Shown: positions 15,306 through 23,620, numbered from the stretch's first letter. The stretch: 42,188 bases of DNA from Bacteroidaceae bacterium (GCA_017455585.1 JAFSZU010000004.1:1-42188); one strand, 5' to 3'. A program made the numbers and translations. Notes: generated by a model not told the origin, from the sequence alone.

Positions 15306-15922
15306 AAAAGTTACCATCCACACTACCCAATATGCTCTGCGTGCTGACCCTCATCTCGGTCATCGCCGCCGGAGCATTGGCCTACGTGAACAAAATCACG
15401 GCTGGCCCCATCGAAGAAAATAAGGCACGCACCCTGGCCGAAGGTATCAACTCGGTGTTGGGCGTTTCTGATGCCCAAGTGCAGGACACCAAGACCGTAC
15501 AGGATGCCAACGGCAACGATGTCATCATCTATGCCACCGACAAGGGCGTGGCCGTGCAATCCATCGACCCCAACGGCTTCGGCGGCAAGTTGAAGGTGCT
15601 CGTCGGTTTTGCCGACGAAGGCTCCATCAAGGGCTACACCGTCCTGGAACACGCCGAGACCCCCGGCCTTGGTGCCAAAGCGGGCTTTTGGTTCCAGAAG
15701 GGCGAGAAGGGCGACATCATCGGCAAGAACCCCGGTGAGAAGGCACTGACCGTCTCCAAGGACGGTGGCGACGTGGATGCCATCACCGCCTCCACCATCA
15801 CCTCCCGCGCCTTCCTCCGTGCCGTCAACGTCGCCTTCCAAGCCTATGCCGGAGCCTCTGCAACGGACGGGCAGACGGGTGCAAGTCAACAGCAACACCC
15901 GAAAATTAAAAATGAAAAGTGA
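15302..15922 (+). CDS. rnfG: Rnf electron transport complex subunit G (periplasmic flavoprotein)
   Basis: RnfG is anchored by one N-terminal helix (LPNMLCVLTLISVIAAGALAY) and carries a covalent FMN on the periplasmic side. The 206-residue protein has the FMN-binding domain with HAETPGLGAKA and a flavinylation motif reading T-A-S-T-I-T (162-167) instead of the usual [ST]GAT; T165 is the expected attachment residue. The last codons (IKNEK) run into a GAAAAGTGAAAAGT repeat shared with the following gap. ATG 15302 overlaps the stop of a 25-codon frame. Confidence 0.92.
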   Translation: MKKLPSTLPNMLCVLTLISVIAAGALAYVNKITAGPIEENKARTLAEGINSVLGVSDAQVQDTKTVQDANGNDVIIYATDKGVAVQSIDPNGFGGKLKVLVGFADEGSIKGYTVLEHAETPGLGAKAGFWFQKGEKGDIIGKNPGEKALTVSKDGGDVDAITASTITSRAFLRAVNVAFQAYAGASATDGQTGASQQQHPKIKNEK

Positions 15923-15973
15923 AAAGTAAACAATAAATGTTTCACTTTTCACTCCTTCACTTTTCACTTCAAT
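15906..15973. repeat. GAAAAGT/ACTTTTC inverted repeat between rnfG and rnfE
   Basis: ATGAAAAGTGAAAAGTAAAC overlaps the rnfG stop codon, and TGTTTCACTTTTCACT with a further CACTTTTCACTTC lies just before the rnfE ATG. The two sides can pair with small interruptions and fill the whole gap. Confidence 0.7.
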
Positions 15974-15976
15974 AAT

Positions 15977-16561
15977 ATGAAATATATTAAAATACTTTGG
16001 AACGGCATCCTCAAGGAAAATCCGACCTTTGTCCTTCTCCTTGGCATGTGCCCCACGCTGGGAACCACATCCAGCGCCATCAATGGAATGTCGATGGGCT
16101 TGGCAACAATGGCCGTGCTCATCTTCTCGAACCTCATCATCTCCTGCATCAAGAGCCTCGTGCCAGACATGGTGCGCATACCCTCGTACATCGTGGTGAT
16201 TGCCAGCCTCGTGACGGCGCTGCAGATGATCATGCAAGCCTTCACGCCAGAGGTATATAAGACCCTTGGCCTCTTCATTCCGCTCATCGTGGTAAACTGC
16301 ATCATCCTCGGTCGCGCCGAAGCATTCGCAGCCAAGAACGGTCCCGTGGAGAGCCTCTTCGACGGCATCGGCATTGGCCTCGGCTTCACCATCGCCCTAA
16401 CGCTTCTCGGCGGCATCCGCGAACTCCTCGGCACCGGCAAGCTCTTCGATACCACCATCTACAGCGAGAACTACGGTATGCTCCTTTTCGTCCTCGCCCC
16501 TGGTGCCTTCATCGCCCTCGGCTATCTGATTGCTGCGGTGAAGAAAGTAGCAAAGATATAG
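15977..16561 (+). CDS. rnfE: Rnf electron transport complex subunit E
   Basis: RnfE is one of two homologous six-helix membrane subunits (NqrD/RnfE family). This 194-residue protein opens KYIKILWNGILKENPTFVLLLG and keeps MCPTLGTT and VVNCIILGRAEAF, whose cysteines hold an intramembrane iron-sulfur cluster together with RnfA in related complexes. It ends in LIAAVKKVAKI. A TTTAA-family repeat element starts 3 bases after the stop codon. Confidence 0.94.
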   Translation: MKYIKILWNGILKENPTFVLLLGMCPTLGTTSSAINGMSMGLATMAVLIFSNLIISCIKSLVPDMVRIPSYIVVIASLVTALQMIMQAFTPEVYKTLGLFIPLIVVNCIILGRAEAFAAKNGPVESLFDGIGIGLGFTIALTLLGGIRELLGTGKLFDTTIYSENYGMLLFVLAPGAFIALGYLIAAVKKVAKI

Positions 16562-16563
16562 GA

Positions 16564-16716
16564 CTCGCGCTGTGCGCGAAGTTTAAAGTTTAAGGTTTAA
16601 TATTTAATGTAAATACCGTTAGACCTAAGAGAACCTAAATGGCAAACATCGCAAACAGCAAGAACACTCCTCATTAAACTTCAAACATTAAACATTAAAC
16701 TGCGGGCTTTGCCCGC
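16564..16716. repeat. TTTAA-family stop-to-start element T2 between rnfE and rnfA
   Basis: The hairpin TCGCGC-TGT-GCGCGA (16565-16579) is followed by AGTTTAAAGTTTAAGGTTTAA, then about 70 unique bases. The inverted TTAAAC..ATTAAACATTAAAC arm and the hairpin GCGGGC-TTT-GCCCGC (16702-16716) complete it. The second hairpin ends 8 bases before the rnfA ATG. The layout matches 39948-40073. Confidence 0.85.
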
Positions 16717-16724
16717 GAACAGAT

Positions 16725-17342
16725 ATGGCTTATCTCTTAATATTCTTCTCAGCCATCTTCGTCAACAACATCGTGTTCTCGCAGTTCCTCGGAATCTGCC
16801 CGTTCCTCGGTGTGTCGAAGAAAGTCGATACCGCACTCGGCATGTCGGCTGCCGTGGCTTTCGTGCTTACTATCGCCACGATTGTCACCTATCTCATCCA
16901 GGGGCTCTTGGAGAGCTACCATCTTGAATACCTGCAGACGATCGCTTTCATCCTCGTCATCGCCGCCCTCGTGCAGATGGTGGAGATTATCCTGAAGAAG
17001 GTGTCGCCCGCACTGTACCAGGCTCTCGGTGTCTTCCTGCCCCTCATCACCACCAACTGCTGCATCCTCGGCGTCGCCATCCTTGTTGCACAAGGAACCT
17101 ACAACGCTCAGGGACTGGAGCCTAACCTGCTCACGGGTGTCATCTATGCCGTGAGTACCGCCCTCGGCTTCGGCCTCGCCCTGACCATCTTCGCCGCTAT
17201 CCGCGAGCAGCTGGCCATGATGGACGTTCCCAAAGGCATGGCAGGAATGCCCATAGCCCTCGTCGTTGCCGGTCTCCTCGCCATGGCCTTCATGGGCTTC
17301 GGAGGTGTTGATAACGGCCTCGCCAAAGTCTTCGGGCTTTAA
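16725..17342 (+). CDS. rnfA: Rnf electron transport complex subunit A
   Basis: RnfA is the second six-helix membrane subunit (NqrE/RnfA family), pseudo-symmetric to RnfE. The 205-residue protein starts MAYLLIFFSAIFVNNIVFS and has the cysteine motifs FLGICPFLGV and TTNCCILGVAI, which bind the intramembrane Fe-S cluster with RnfE in related complexes. The C-terminus FMGFGGVDNGLAKVFGL is typical. It is the last gene of the operon, followed by a strong terminator. Some Bacteroidales attach extra genes here; none follow on this strand. Confidence 0.95.
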   Translation: MAYLLIFFSAIFVNNIVFSQFLGICPFLGVSKKVDTALGMSAAVAFVLTIATIVTYLIQGLLESYHLEYLQTIAFILVIAALVQMVEIILKKVSPALYQALGVFLPLITTNCCILGVAILVAQGTYNAQGLEPNLLTGVIYAVSTALGFGLALTIFAAIREQLAMMDVPKGMAGMPIALVVAGLLAMAFMGFGGVDNGLAKVFGL

Positions 17343-17367
17343 GCGCCCCCACCTATCACATTCTAAC

Positions 17368-17410
17368 ATGAGGGATGTGCCATATCAACTGGCACATCCC
17401 TCATTTTTTC
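17368..17410 (+). terminator. Terminator of the rnf operon
   Basis: ATGAGGGATGTGCCA pairs perfectly with TGGCACATCCCTCAT (15-bp stem, short loop), followed by TTTTTC. It lies 25 bases after the rnfA stop codon. Confidence 0.9.
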
Positions 17411-17435
17411 GGTATATTCTCTGTTTCTTTCAGAA

Positions 17436-18602
17436 TTACATCACGCCGACAGGGAACTGCATGGTAGAACAGTGGAGGGAGCCGTGCTGGCGGATGAGGA
17501 CACGGCAGTCGATGGGCACGATGTCATAGCGCGGGAAGGCTTTCTGCAACTGTCGGCGGGCTTGCTCGTCGCGGTCGGGCTGGCCATAGGTGGGCATGAG
17601 CACGGCGCGATTGATGACGAGGAAATTGGCGTAGGTGGCCGGGAGACGGTGCCCGTCTTCGGGGTCGTTGATGGGGGCTGGGAGGGGCAGGGGGAGGAGG
17701 CGGAAGCCCATGTCGGCGGACGCACCGCCAACAATAGAGCACGCGGAGGTGGGACAGAAGGATTGCAGTTGCAGTTCCATGGCGCGGAGGGCTTCGTAGT
17801 GCTCATCAGCTGGGTTTGTGCACTGGACGTAGGCGATGGTGCCGTTGGGGCAGAAGCGAGCGAGGGTGTCGATGTGGCTGTCGGTGTCGTCACCAGCCAG
17901 ATAGCCGTGATCCAGCCACAGGACACGGTCGGCGTGGAAGTAACGCAGAAGCCGGGTCTCTATTTCCTGCGGGGTGAGTTCGGGGTTGCGATTGGGCGAA
18001 AGCAGACACTGGCTGGTGGTCATGAGTGTGCCGTGGCCGTCGCTCTCGATGCTGCCACCTTCGAGGACAAAGTCGAGGTGGGGTTCGTAACAACCGTTTA
18101 AAAGCTCTGTTTGAGCTTTTAAACGGTTGTTAATTTGATTATCCAACTCCGCGGGGAACTTGTTTCCCCATCCGTTGAACTGGAAGTCCAAAAGGCGTGG
18201 TCCGTCCTCGGTGAGGAGGGTGAGGAAGCCGTGGTCACGTGCCCAGGTGTCGTTGGTGGGACACTCGAAGTAGCGGACATGGGGCAGCAGACGGGCGGGA
18301 ATGCGCTCTTGCAATAAAGCCTTGATGCGGTCCGGCTCGGGGGTGACGATGAGCAGCAACTCGCCGTGGATAAGGATTTCGAGGGCGATGCTGACATAGC
18401 AGTTATCAACCTCATGAAGCAGGGGTTCCCAGTCGGTGCCGGCATGGGGCCACGTGAGCTGCACGCCGCTCTGGGGGTGCCACTCGGGAGGGAAGAAGGT
18501 GCCCACAACTTCTGTCTGATTGACAATGGGGAGGTCTGCACGCTTCAAGTGAAGAGTGAGATCACTGATAACAGGGGTGGAGGGGGTGTAATGGAGAGCC
18601 AC
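17436..18602 (-). CDS. aguA: Agmatine deiminase
   Basis: The enzyme converts agmatine to N-carbamoylputrescine plus ammonia in the agmatine route to putrescine. The 388 residues carry the guanidine-modifying-enzyme catalytic set: NDTWARDHG (D118/D123), EGGSIESDGHGT, DDTDSHID (H243) and GSLHC (nucleophile C378). The partner amidase lies upstream in the same direction. The start is uncertain: GTG 18602 gives about 38 residues before the first family motif, and a later GTG (residue 33) is possible. Residues 158-171 (NNRLKAQTELLNGC) are encoded by a perfect 19-bp inverted repeat. A peptidylarginine deiminase is less likely given length and neighbour. Confidence 0.9.
   Translation of the reverse strand: MALHYTPSTPVISDLTLHLKRADLPIVNQTEVVGTFFPPEWHPQSGVQLTWPHAGTDWEPLLHEVDNCYVSIALEILIHGELLLIVTPEPDRIKALLQERIPARLLPHVRYFECPTNDTWARDHGFLTLLTEDGPRLLDFQFNGWGNKFPAELDNQINNRLKAQTELLNGCYEPHLDFVLEGGSIESDGHGTLMTTSQCLLSPNRNPELTPQEIETRLLRYFHADRVLWLDHGYLAGDDTDSHIDTLARFCPNGTIAYVQCTNPADEHYEALRAMELQLQSFCPTSACSIVGGASADMGFRLLPLPLPAPINDPEDGHRLPATYANFLVINRAVLMPTYGQPDRDEQARRQLQKAFPRYDIVPIDCRVLIRQHGSLHCSTMQFPVGVM
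18089..18131. repeat. Perfect 19-bp inverted repeat inside aguA
   Basis: AACAACCGTTTAAAAGCTC (18089-18107) and GAGCTTTTAAACGGTTGTT (18113-18131) are exact reverse complements separated by TGTTT. The DNA is far more A+T-rich than the surrounding gene. It is translated without disrupting the frame. Confidence 0.9.
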
Positions 18603-18603
18603 G

Positions 18604-18645
18604 GAGAGTTGAAAGTTGAAAGTTGAGAGTTGAAAGTTGAAAGTT
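18604..18645. repeat. GAAAGTT/GAGAGTT simple tandem repeat
   Basis: Six GAAAGTT or GAGAGTT heptamer copies lie just upstream of the aguA start (minus strand), next to repeat element B. Confidence 0.8.
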
Positions 18646-18653
18646 CTTTTTCA

Positions 18654-18930
18654 CCACAGATTACACAGATTACACGGATTCCCGAAACTCTGGCTTCCAA
18701 TTATCATCTGTATTTCACAGATTTCTTGAAGCGTCAAGCGTCTCTTCGAGCCGAGCGCAGAGCGAAAGGCTACGCTGCTTTCGAATGCACTGCACAGGAT
18801 ACTTCGAGAAAGATCAGCACAGGATTACATTCAGCACCTGCGTAGCGTGCTGCGCGATAATCTGTGTCATATTCGATAGAAATTTCATCATCAGAGGACA
18901 TGCAATCCGTGTAATCTGTGTAATCTGTGG
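18654..18930. repeat. Intergenic inverted-repeat element, CACAGATT family, copy B
   Basis: The two 27-base ends are exact reverse complements; the left begins CCACAGATTACACAGATT. The interior is clearly related to copy A (541-703), sharing CTGCGTAGCGTGCTGCGCGA and GAGGACATG. It has about 110 extra bases in the middle that copy A lacks. It fills most of the 340-base gap between aguB and aguA, in which no gene is visible. Confidence 0.85.
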
Positions 18931-18942
18931 TGTAATAGAGAA

Positions 18943-19818
18943 TTAGTCGCGGAATCGGCGGGTGAGGTCTTGATAGGCATCGATGCGGCGGTCACGGAGG
19001 AAAGGCCACCAGCGGCGCACCTGTTCGGAGCGACGGAGGTCGATATCCACGATGAGGTTCTCTGCCTCGGTCTGCGAGGCTTCGGCAAGGAGTTCACCCT
19101 GCGGCCCGCAGACAAAGCTGGTGCCCCAGAACTGGATGCCGCGCGTCTGACCGCTGGGGTCGGGTTCGTGCCCCACACGGTTCACGGCAATGACGGGCAG
19201 TCCGTTGGCCACGGCGTGGCCGCGCTGCACAAGTTGCCATGCCTGACGCTGGCGCGCCTGCTCCTCGGGCGTGTCGCTGCTTTCATAGCCAATGGCGGTG
19301 GGATAGATGAGAATGTCTGCTCCGGCAAGAGCCATGAGTCGGGCCCCTTCGGGATACCACTGATCCCAGCATACCTGCACACCGAGTTTGCCAACAGAAG
19401 TCTCAATAGGCCGGAAACCGAGGTCACCGGGGGTGAAGTAAAACTTCTCATAGTAGGCCGGGTCGTCGGGGATGTGCATCTTGCGGTGAATACCGGCGAT
19501 GCTGCCATCACGCTCAAAGACCACAGCGGTGTTGTGATAGAGACCAGGCGCACGACGCTCGAAGAGGCTGGTGACAAGCACCACATTGCACTCGCGCGCG
19601 AGCGCACTATAATAAGAGGTGGAGGGACCGGGGATGGATTCGGCGAGGTCGAAGCAATCGACGTTCTCTGTCTGACAGAAGTAAAGCGTGTTGTGCAATT
19701 CCTGCAAGACGACGAGTTGTGCTCCGCGAGCAGCCACGTCACGGATGGAAGCGGCGAGACGCTGACGGTTCTCGTCAACGGAAGGTATGCAGGATTGCTG
19801 GATGAGGGCGGCGAGCAT
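18943..19818 (-). CDS. aguB: N-carbamoylputrescine amidase
   Basis: This nitrilase-superfamily amidase hydrolyses N-carbamoylputrescine to putrescine, CO2 and ammonia, completing the AguA pathway. The 291-residue protein has the catalytic triad: E40 (VVLQELHNTLYF), K113 (IHRKMHIPDD) and C150 (GVQVCWDQWYPE). HNTLYF, HIPDDP and CWDQWYPE are typical of the AguB subfamily. It lies downstream of pheS and an ABC ATPase on the same strand and about 340 bases upstream of aguA, a gap filled mainly by repeat element B. The upstream gap (19819-19928) holds AATGAAGA simple repeats. Confidence 0.93.
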   Translation of the reverse strand: MLAALIQQSCIPSVDENRQRLAASIRDVAARGAQLVVLQELHNTLYFCQTENVDCFDLAESIPGPSTSYYSALARECNVVLVTSLFERRAPGLYHNTAVVFERDGSIAGIHRKMHIPDDPAYYEKFYFTPGDLGFRPIETSVGKLGVQVCWDQWYPEGARLMALAGADILIYPTAIGYESSDTPEEQARQRQAWQLVQRGHAVANGLPVIAVNRVGHEPDPSGQTRGIQFWGTSFVCGPQGELLAEASQTEAENLIVDIDLRRSEQVRRWWPFLRDRRIDAYQDLTRRFRD

Positions 19819-19819
19819 T

Positions 19820-19897
19820 TATTGATGAATGAATAATGAAAAATGAAGAATGAATAATGAAAAGTGAAGAATGAAGAATAAAGAATGAAGAATGAAG
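19820..19897. repeat. AATGAA(GA/TA) simple repeats upstream of aguB
   Basis: About nine imperfect AATGAAGA or AATAATGA units fill the gap between the ABC ATPase and aguB. Confidence 0.75.
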
Positions 19898-19898
19898 G

Positions 19899-19921
19899 GC
19901 CTGGCGGGAAAACCGTCAGGC
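19899..19921 (-). other. Hairpin after the ABC ATPase gene
   Basis: GCCTGGCGG and CCGTCAGGC pair (one G-T) around GAAAA, 8 bases after the ATPase stop on the minus strand. There is no T-run, so termination is doubtful. Confidence 0.4.
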
Positions 19922-19928
19922 GCACTGG

Positions 19929-20549
19929 TCACAGGTGGATGACCTGGTCGCAGAAGGAAAGGAGGATGGGGTCGTGGGAGACGACGAGGGCGGCACGCTC
20001 CTCTTCATGACAGGCACGCAGGAGGGACAGGGCCACCCGCTGTGTGCAGTCCTCGTCAAGGGCGGAAGTGGGTTCGTCAAGGAGAAGAAGGGGTTTGGGC
20101 AGAGCGAGGGCGGCAGCAAGCAGCAGGCGTTGCCGCTGCCCGCCCGAAAGTTTGGTGGCATCCTGTTTCAGGAGGCCGTCTTCCAGTCCCAGTGATTTCA
20201 TCATTGCCGGCAAGAGCCGTGCGCCATTCAACGGCACATTGTGCTCCAGGCTGTGGGTGAGAGAAACAAGGTCTGCCCCTTTCTCGGCCAGAGGCTGCAA
20301 CTCTTGTGGCACGTATGCCGTCTGACGACGAATCTCATGGATGTGTGCTACATCCAGAGGGTGGCCGCACACCTCTGCCGTGCCAGCTGTGAAAGGGACA
20401 AAACCCAGGACGGCACGCAGAAGCGATGTCTTTCCACAACCGCTCTCGCCGGTGATGCCTACAAGCTGGCCTCGGCCCACCACGAGGTCAAGGCCAGTAA
20501 AGAGGGTATGATTGCCAAAGGCGATGGAAACGGAACGGAGGGTGAGCAT
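19929..20549 (-). CDS. ABC transporter ATP-binding protein without adjacent permease
   Basis: This 206-residue nucleotide-binding domain has Walker A GESGCGKT (34-41), signature LSGGQRQR (134-141), Walker B LLLLDEP (154-160) and the H-loop VVSHD. It is short and ends soon after the H-loop, like FetA/YbbL-type ATPases. No membrane partner gene is near. Its ATG overlaps the pheS stop (TGATG), so the two are probably translationally coupled, yet they have no known functional link. The transported substrate cannot be told; a permease elsewhere in the genome is expected. Confidence 0.88.
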   Translation of the reverse strand: MLTLRSVSIAFGNHTLFTGLDLVVGRGQLVGITGESGCGKTSLLRAVLGFVPFTAGTAEVCGHPLDVAHIHEIRRQTAYVPQELQPLAEKGADLVSLTHSLEHNVPLNGARLLPAMMKSLGLEDGLLKQDATKLSGGQRQRLLLAAALALPKPLLLLDEPTSALDEDCTQRVALSLLRACHEEERAALVVSHDPILLSFCDQVIHL

Positions 20550-21568
20550 CAGTTGGCAGCCGTGAACTCTTCGAGGAAGCGGACATCATTCTCCGAGAAG
20601 AGGCGGAGATCCTTGACCTGGTACTTGAGGTTGGCAATGCGCTCGATACCCATACCGAAGGCGTAGCCTGTGTAGATGGTGGAGTCGATGCCATTGGCCT
20701 CCAGAACAGCGGGGTCAACCATGCCGCAACCCAGGATCTCGAGCCAGCCGGAACCCTTGCACATGGAACAGCCCTTGCCGCCGCAGATGGTGCAACTGAC
20801 ATCCATCTCTGCCGACGGCTCGGTGAAGGGGAAGAAGCTGGGACGCAGACGAATCTGTGTCTCGGGGCCGAACATTTCCTGTGCAAAGAGCAGCAGTACC
20901 TGCTTCAAATCCTTGAAGCTGACGTTCTTATCGACATACAATCCCTCCACCTGATGGAAGAAACAGTGCGCTCGGGCACTCACGGCCTCGTTGCGATAGA
21001 CACGTCCCGGACAGATGACACGGATGGGTGGCTGTGTGCGCTCCATCACGCGAGCTTGGACGCTGGAAGTGTGTGAACGCAGGATGATGTCGGGATGCGC
21101 CTCCACGAAGAAGGTGTCCTGCATGTCGCGTGCCGGATGGTCGTCGGCAAAGTTCATGGAACTATAGACGTGCCAGTCATCTTCCACCTCGGGGCCTTCA
21201 GCCAGTGTGAAGCCCAGCCGCGAGAAGATATCCACGATCTCGTTCTTCACGATGGTCAGGGGATGACGCGTACCCATTGCGATGGGATAGGGTGTGCGCG
21301 TGAGGTCCACATCATCGGCGGTAGTCTCCTGTGCAGCGGCGGCCGCCTTCAGTTCGTTAATGCGCTCCGTGGCGCGATTCTTGAGTTCATTGATGCGCAT
21401 GCCGAGTTCCTTTTTCATCTCGGCGGGCACGGTGCGGAAGTCCTCCATGAGGCGGCTGATCTCTCCCTTCTTGCTGAGATAGCGGATGCGCAGTGCCTCG
21501 GCTTCTTCAGGGTTGGCAGCCGTGAGCTGGCTGACTTCTTCGAGCAGTTGCTTGATTCTTTCGAGCAT
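20549..21568 (-). CDS. pheS: Phenylalanine--tRNA ligase alpha subunit
   Basis: PheS is the catalytic subunit of the alpha2-beta2 class II synthetase that charges tRNA-Phe. The 339-residue protein has the N-terminal coiled coil (1-80), motif 2 (GRVYRNEAVSARAHCFFHQVEG, split here as RVYRNEAVSA then HCFFHQVEG), motif 3 (GYAFGMGIERIA) and a CTICGGKGCSMC insert near 260 also seen in other Bacteroidetes PheS. pheT is not adjacent. A promoter at 21608 on the minus strand drives it. Confidence 0.96.
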   Translation of the reverse strand: MLERIKQLLEEVSQLTAANPEEAEALRIRYLSKKGEISRLMEDFRTVPAEMKKELGMRINELKNRATERINELKAAAAAQETTADDVDLTRTPYPIAMGTRHPLTIVKNEIVDIFSRLGFTLAEGPEVEDDWHVYSSMNFADDHPARDMQDTFFVEAHPDIILRSHTSSVQARVMERTQPPIRVICPGRVYRNEAVSARAHCFFHQVEGLYVDKNVSFKDLKQVLLLFAQEMFGPETQIRLRPSFFPFTEPSAEMDVSCTICGGKGCSMCKGSGWLEILGCGMVDPAVLEANGIDSTIYTGYAFGMGIERIANLKYQVKDLRLFSENDVRFLEEFTAAN

Positions 21569-21607
21569 GTGTAACTATTTCTGTTGATATATATTCAAAA
21601 ATGTGTG

Positions 21608-21615
21608 CAAAGTTA
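21608..21615 (-). promoter_or_regulatory. -7 promoter element of the pheS operon
   Basis: On the minus strand this reads TAACTTTG, an exact TAnnTTTG match, 40 bases upstream of the pheS ATG. It is divergent from the promoter at 21659. Confidence 0.7.
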
Positions 21616-21658
21616 CACATTTCTTCCCAAATGTGAACGATGAATGGAAAGAAAAGTG

Positions 21659-21666
21659 TACTTTTG
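21659..21666 (+). promoter_or_regulatory. -7 promoter element of the lipoprotein-murB operon
   Basis: TACTTTTG is an exact TAnnTTTG match, 42 bases before ATG 21708. Confidence 0.65.
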
Positions 21667-21707
21667 CACGATTTTAGCCAAAAAGAAATAGAAAAAGCAC
21701 CCTTGTC

Positions 21708-22583
21708 ATGAAAGGAACGCGGTTGTTACCGCTCTTATTCGTCCTCCTGTTGGGCTTAGGCTGTACGCATCAGCCGTCCTTTGTCAACGTGTCCGTGAAT
21801 ACTGTTTCCACCTCCCAGCAGGACAGTTCAGATGTCGATTTGGAGGAAGCCGAAGACACCTTTTTGATGGATGAGGAAATGGATGAAGAGCCGTTACCCG
21901 TCACGGTGGACGAGCTTTTCGATGACTTCCTGTTTGCCTTCGACCAGAACAGCCGCCTCCAGCGCCAGCGCATTCGCTTCCCGTTCCCCATTGTAGAAGC
22001 CAACGGCGAGACACGACATATACAGCCATCCGAGTGGACAACGCGCTCGCTCTTTCCCGGACAGGATTTCTGCACAGTCCTGTGGAACAGCCGTTCACAA
22101 ATGTCTCTTGTCCAGGACTCAGCGGTCTGCCGTGCCACGGTGGAACAAATCTATCTGCACAGCCGACAAATCGAAGCCTATCTCTTTGAACGTGACAGCA
22201 CCACCGGCCAGTGGATGCTTGCAGAGCAGCGCCAACTGCCATTCGAGCACTCCGAGCTACAGGACTTTCTGGATTTCTACCGCGAGTGGGCCACAGACAG
22301 TATCTATCAGCGACAACATGTTCAAGATCCGTTGAGCATGGTGCTCACCGATGAGAATGAGGAAAACGGCACCATCGAGGGCACCATCGACGTGGACCAG
22401 TGGTTTGAGTTCGCGCCCGACCTGCCGGGCGATGTCATCACCAACATCGACTACGGGCAGACCTATCACCATCCCCACCGCATGATTCTGCAGGTGAGAG
22501 GCTTCAGCAACAGCCTCCAGATCCTGCTGACGTTCCACCGCGACGCTGCCGGCAGTTGGCGGCTGACTAAATATGAGAACTGA
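21708..22583 (+). CDS. Lipoprotein of unknown function, DUF4348-like
   Basis: This 291-residue protein starts with a lipoprotein signal (FVLLLGLGC, lipidated Cys19), has an acidic linker (about 42-66), then a folded domain from [19 protein letters not shown] to SWRLTKYEN. The layout of the domain (FDDF..F..D..LQ..RI.FP and a final [10 protein letters not shown]) recalls DUF4348, a family of Bacteroidales lipoproteins without known function; this match is from memory. It is followed 5 bases later by murB, so the pair is likely one operon and a cell-envelope role is plausible. Confidence 0.75.
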   Translation: MKGTRLLPLLFVLLLGLGCTHQPSFVNVSVNTVSTSQQDSSDVDLEEAEDTFLMDEEMDEEPLPVTVDELFDDFLFAFDQNSRLQRQRIRFPFPIVEANGETRHIQPSEWTTRSLFPGQDFCTVLWNSRSQMSLVQDSAVCRATVEQIYLHSRQIEAYLFERDSTTGQWMLAEQRQLPFEHSELQDFLDFYREWATDSIYQRQHVQDPLSMVLTDENEENGTIEGTIDVDQWFEFAPDLPGDVITNIDYGQTYHHPHRMILQVRGFSNSLQILLTFHRDAAGSWRLTKYEN

Positions 22584-22588
22584 CACCT

Positions 22589-23620
22589 ATGACATGTATC
22601 AATCATTGTTCCTTGCGCGAGCGCAACACGTTTGGCATTGACGCCACGGCCTACCGGCTGCTGGAATATTACATCGTGGAAGAACTGCAAGCCTTCATCC
22701 GCCAGCGGCGGGAGAACGGCGACACCACTCCCCTACTCCACATCGGCGGCGGCAGCAACCTGCTGTTCCTCGGCGACTTCGAGGGGACAGTCCTTCACAG
22801 CGGCATCCGCCACATTGAGGTGACGGCCGAGGAAGGCGACAGCGTCTATGTGCGTGTCGGTGCCGGTGTCATCTGGGATGAGTGGGTACAGTATGCCATC
22901 GACAGCAGCTGGTATGGTCTGGAGAATCTGTCTCTCATACCCGGCGAGGTGGGTGCCAGCGCCGTGCAGAACATCGGAGCCTACGGTGCCGAGGCCAAGG
23001 ACTTGATACTCTTTGTCGATACAGTAGATCTGCGAACGGGCGAGGTGCGCCACTTCACGGCAGAAGAGTGCCGGTATGGTTATCGAGACAGCATCTTCAA
23101 GCGAGAACTGCGGGGCCGCTATGCCGTCACCCACGTCCACTTCCGCCTCTCACACAACTTCCAGCCCCGTCTGGACTACGGCAATATCCGCCACGCCCTG
23201 CAAACCCGGGGCATCGAAGAATGCGACCTGACGCCACAAGCGCTGCGACAGGTCATCATAGAGATTCGCCGTTCCAAACTGCCCGAACCCAGCGAAATGG
23301 GCAATGCCGGCAGTTTCTTCACCAACCCCATAGTGCCGCGAGCCGACTACGAGCGCATCGCAGCCCTGCACCCCGATGCCCCCCATTATGACGTGGACGC
23401 AGACCGCGTGAAGATTCCCGCAGGGTGGATGATCGAGCAATGTGGCTGGAAGGGTCGCTCGCTGGGGCGTGCCGGTGTCTATGAGAAGCAGGCACTCGTG
23501 CTGGTCAATCGCGGCGGTGCCACAGGTCAGGAGGTGGCAGCACTGTGCCACGCCATCCAGCACGACGTGCAGGAACGCTTCGGCATCCGCATCACGCCGG
23601 AGGTGAACTTCATCGGTTGA
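22589..23620 (+). CDS. murB: UDP-N-acetylenolpyruvoylglucosamine reductase
   Basis: MurB reduces UDP-GlcNAc-enolpyruvate to UDP-MurNAc with NADPH and FAD in peptidoglycan synthesis. The 343-residue protein has the FAD motif GGGSNLL (53-59), [28 protein letters not shown], the catalytic-serine segment [12 protein letters not shown] and the C-terminal Glu in ITPEVNFIG. It is type I in length. ATG 22589 lies 5 bases after the lipoprotein stop. The 3' end overlaps the convergent barrel gene by 11 bases. Confidence 0.95.
   Translation: MTCINHCSLRERNTFGIDATAYRLLEYYIVEELQAFIRQRRENGDTTPLLHIGGGSNLLFLGDFEGTVLHSGIRHIEVTAEEGDSVYVRVGAGVIWDEWVQYAIDSSWYGLENLSLIPGEVGASAVQNIGAYGAEAKDLILFVDTVDLRTGEVRHFTAEECRYGYRDSIFKRELRGRYAVTHVHFRLSHNFQPRLDYGNIRHALQTRGIEECDLTPQALRQVIIEIRRSKLPEPSEMGNAGSFFTNPIVPRADYERIAALHPDAPHYDVDADRVKIPAGWMIEQCGWKGRSLGRAGVYEKQALVLVNRGGATGQEVAALCHAIQHDVQERFGIRITPEVNFIG

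Noticed and set aside
11624-17342. Na+-translocating NADH:quinone reductase (Nqr)
   Set aside because: The presence of ferredoxin-type RnfB and Fe-S RnfC and the order B-C-D-G-E-A identify Rnf, not NqrA-F.
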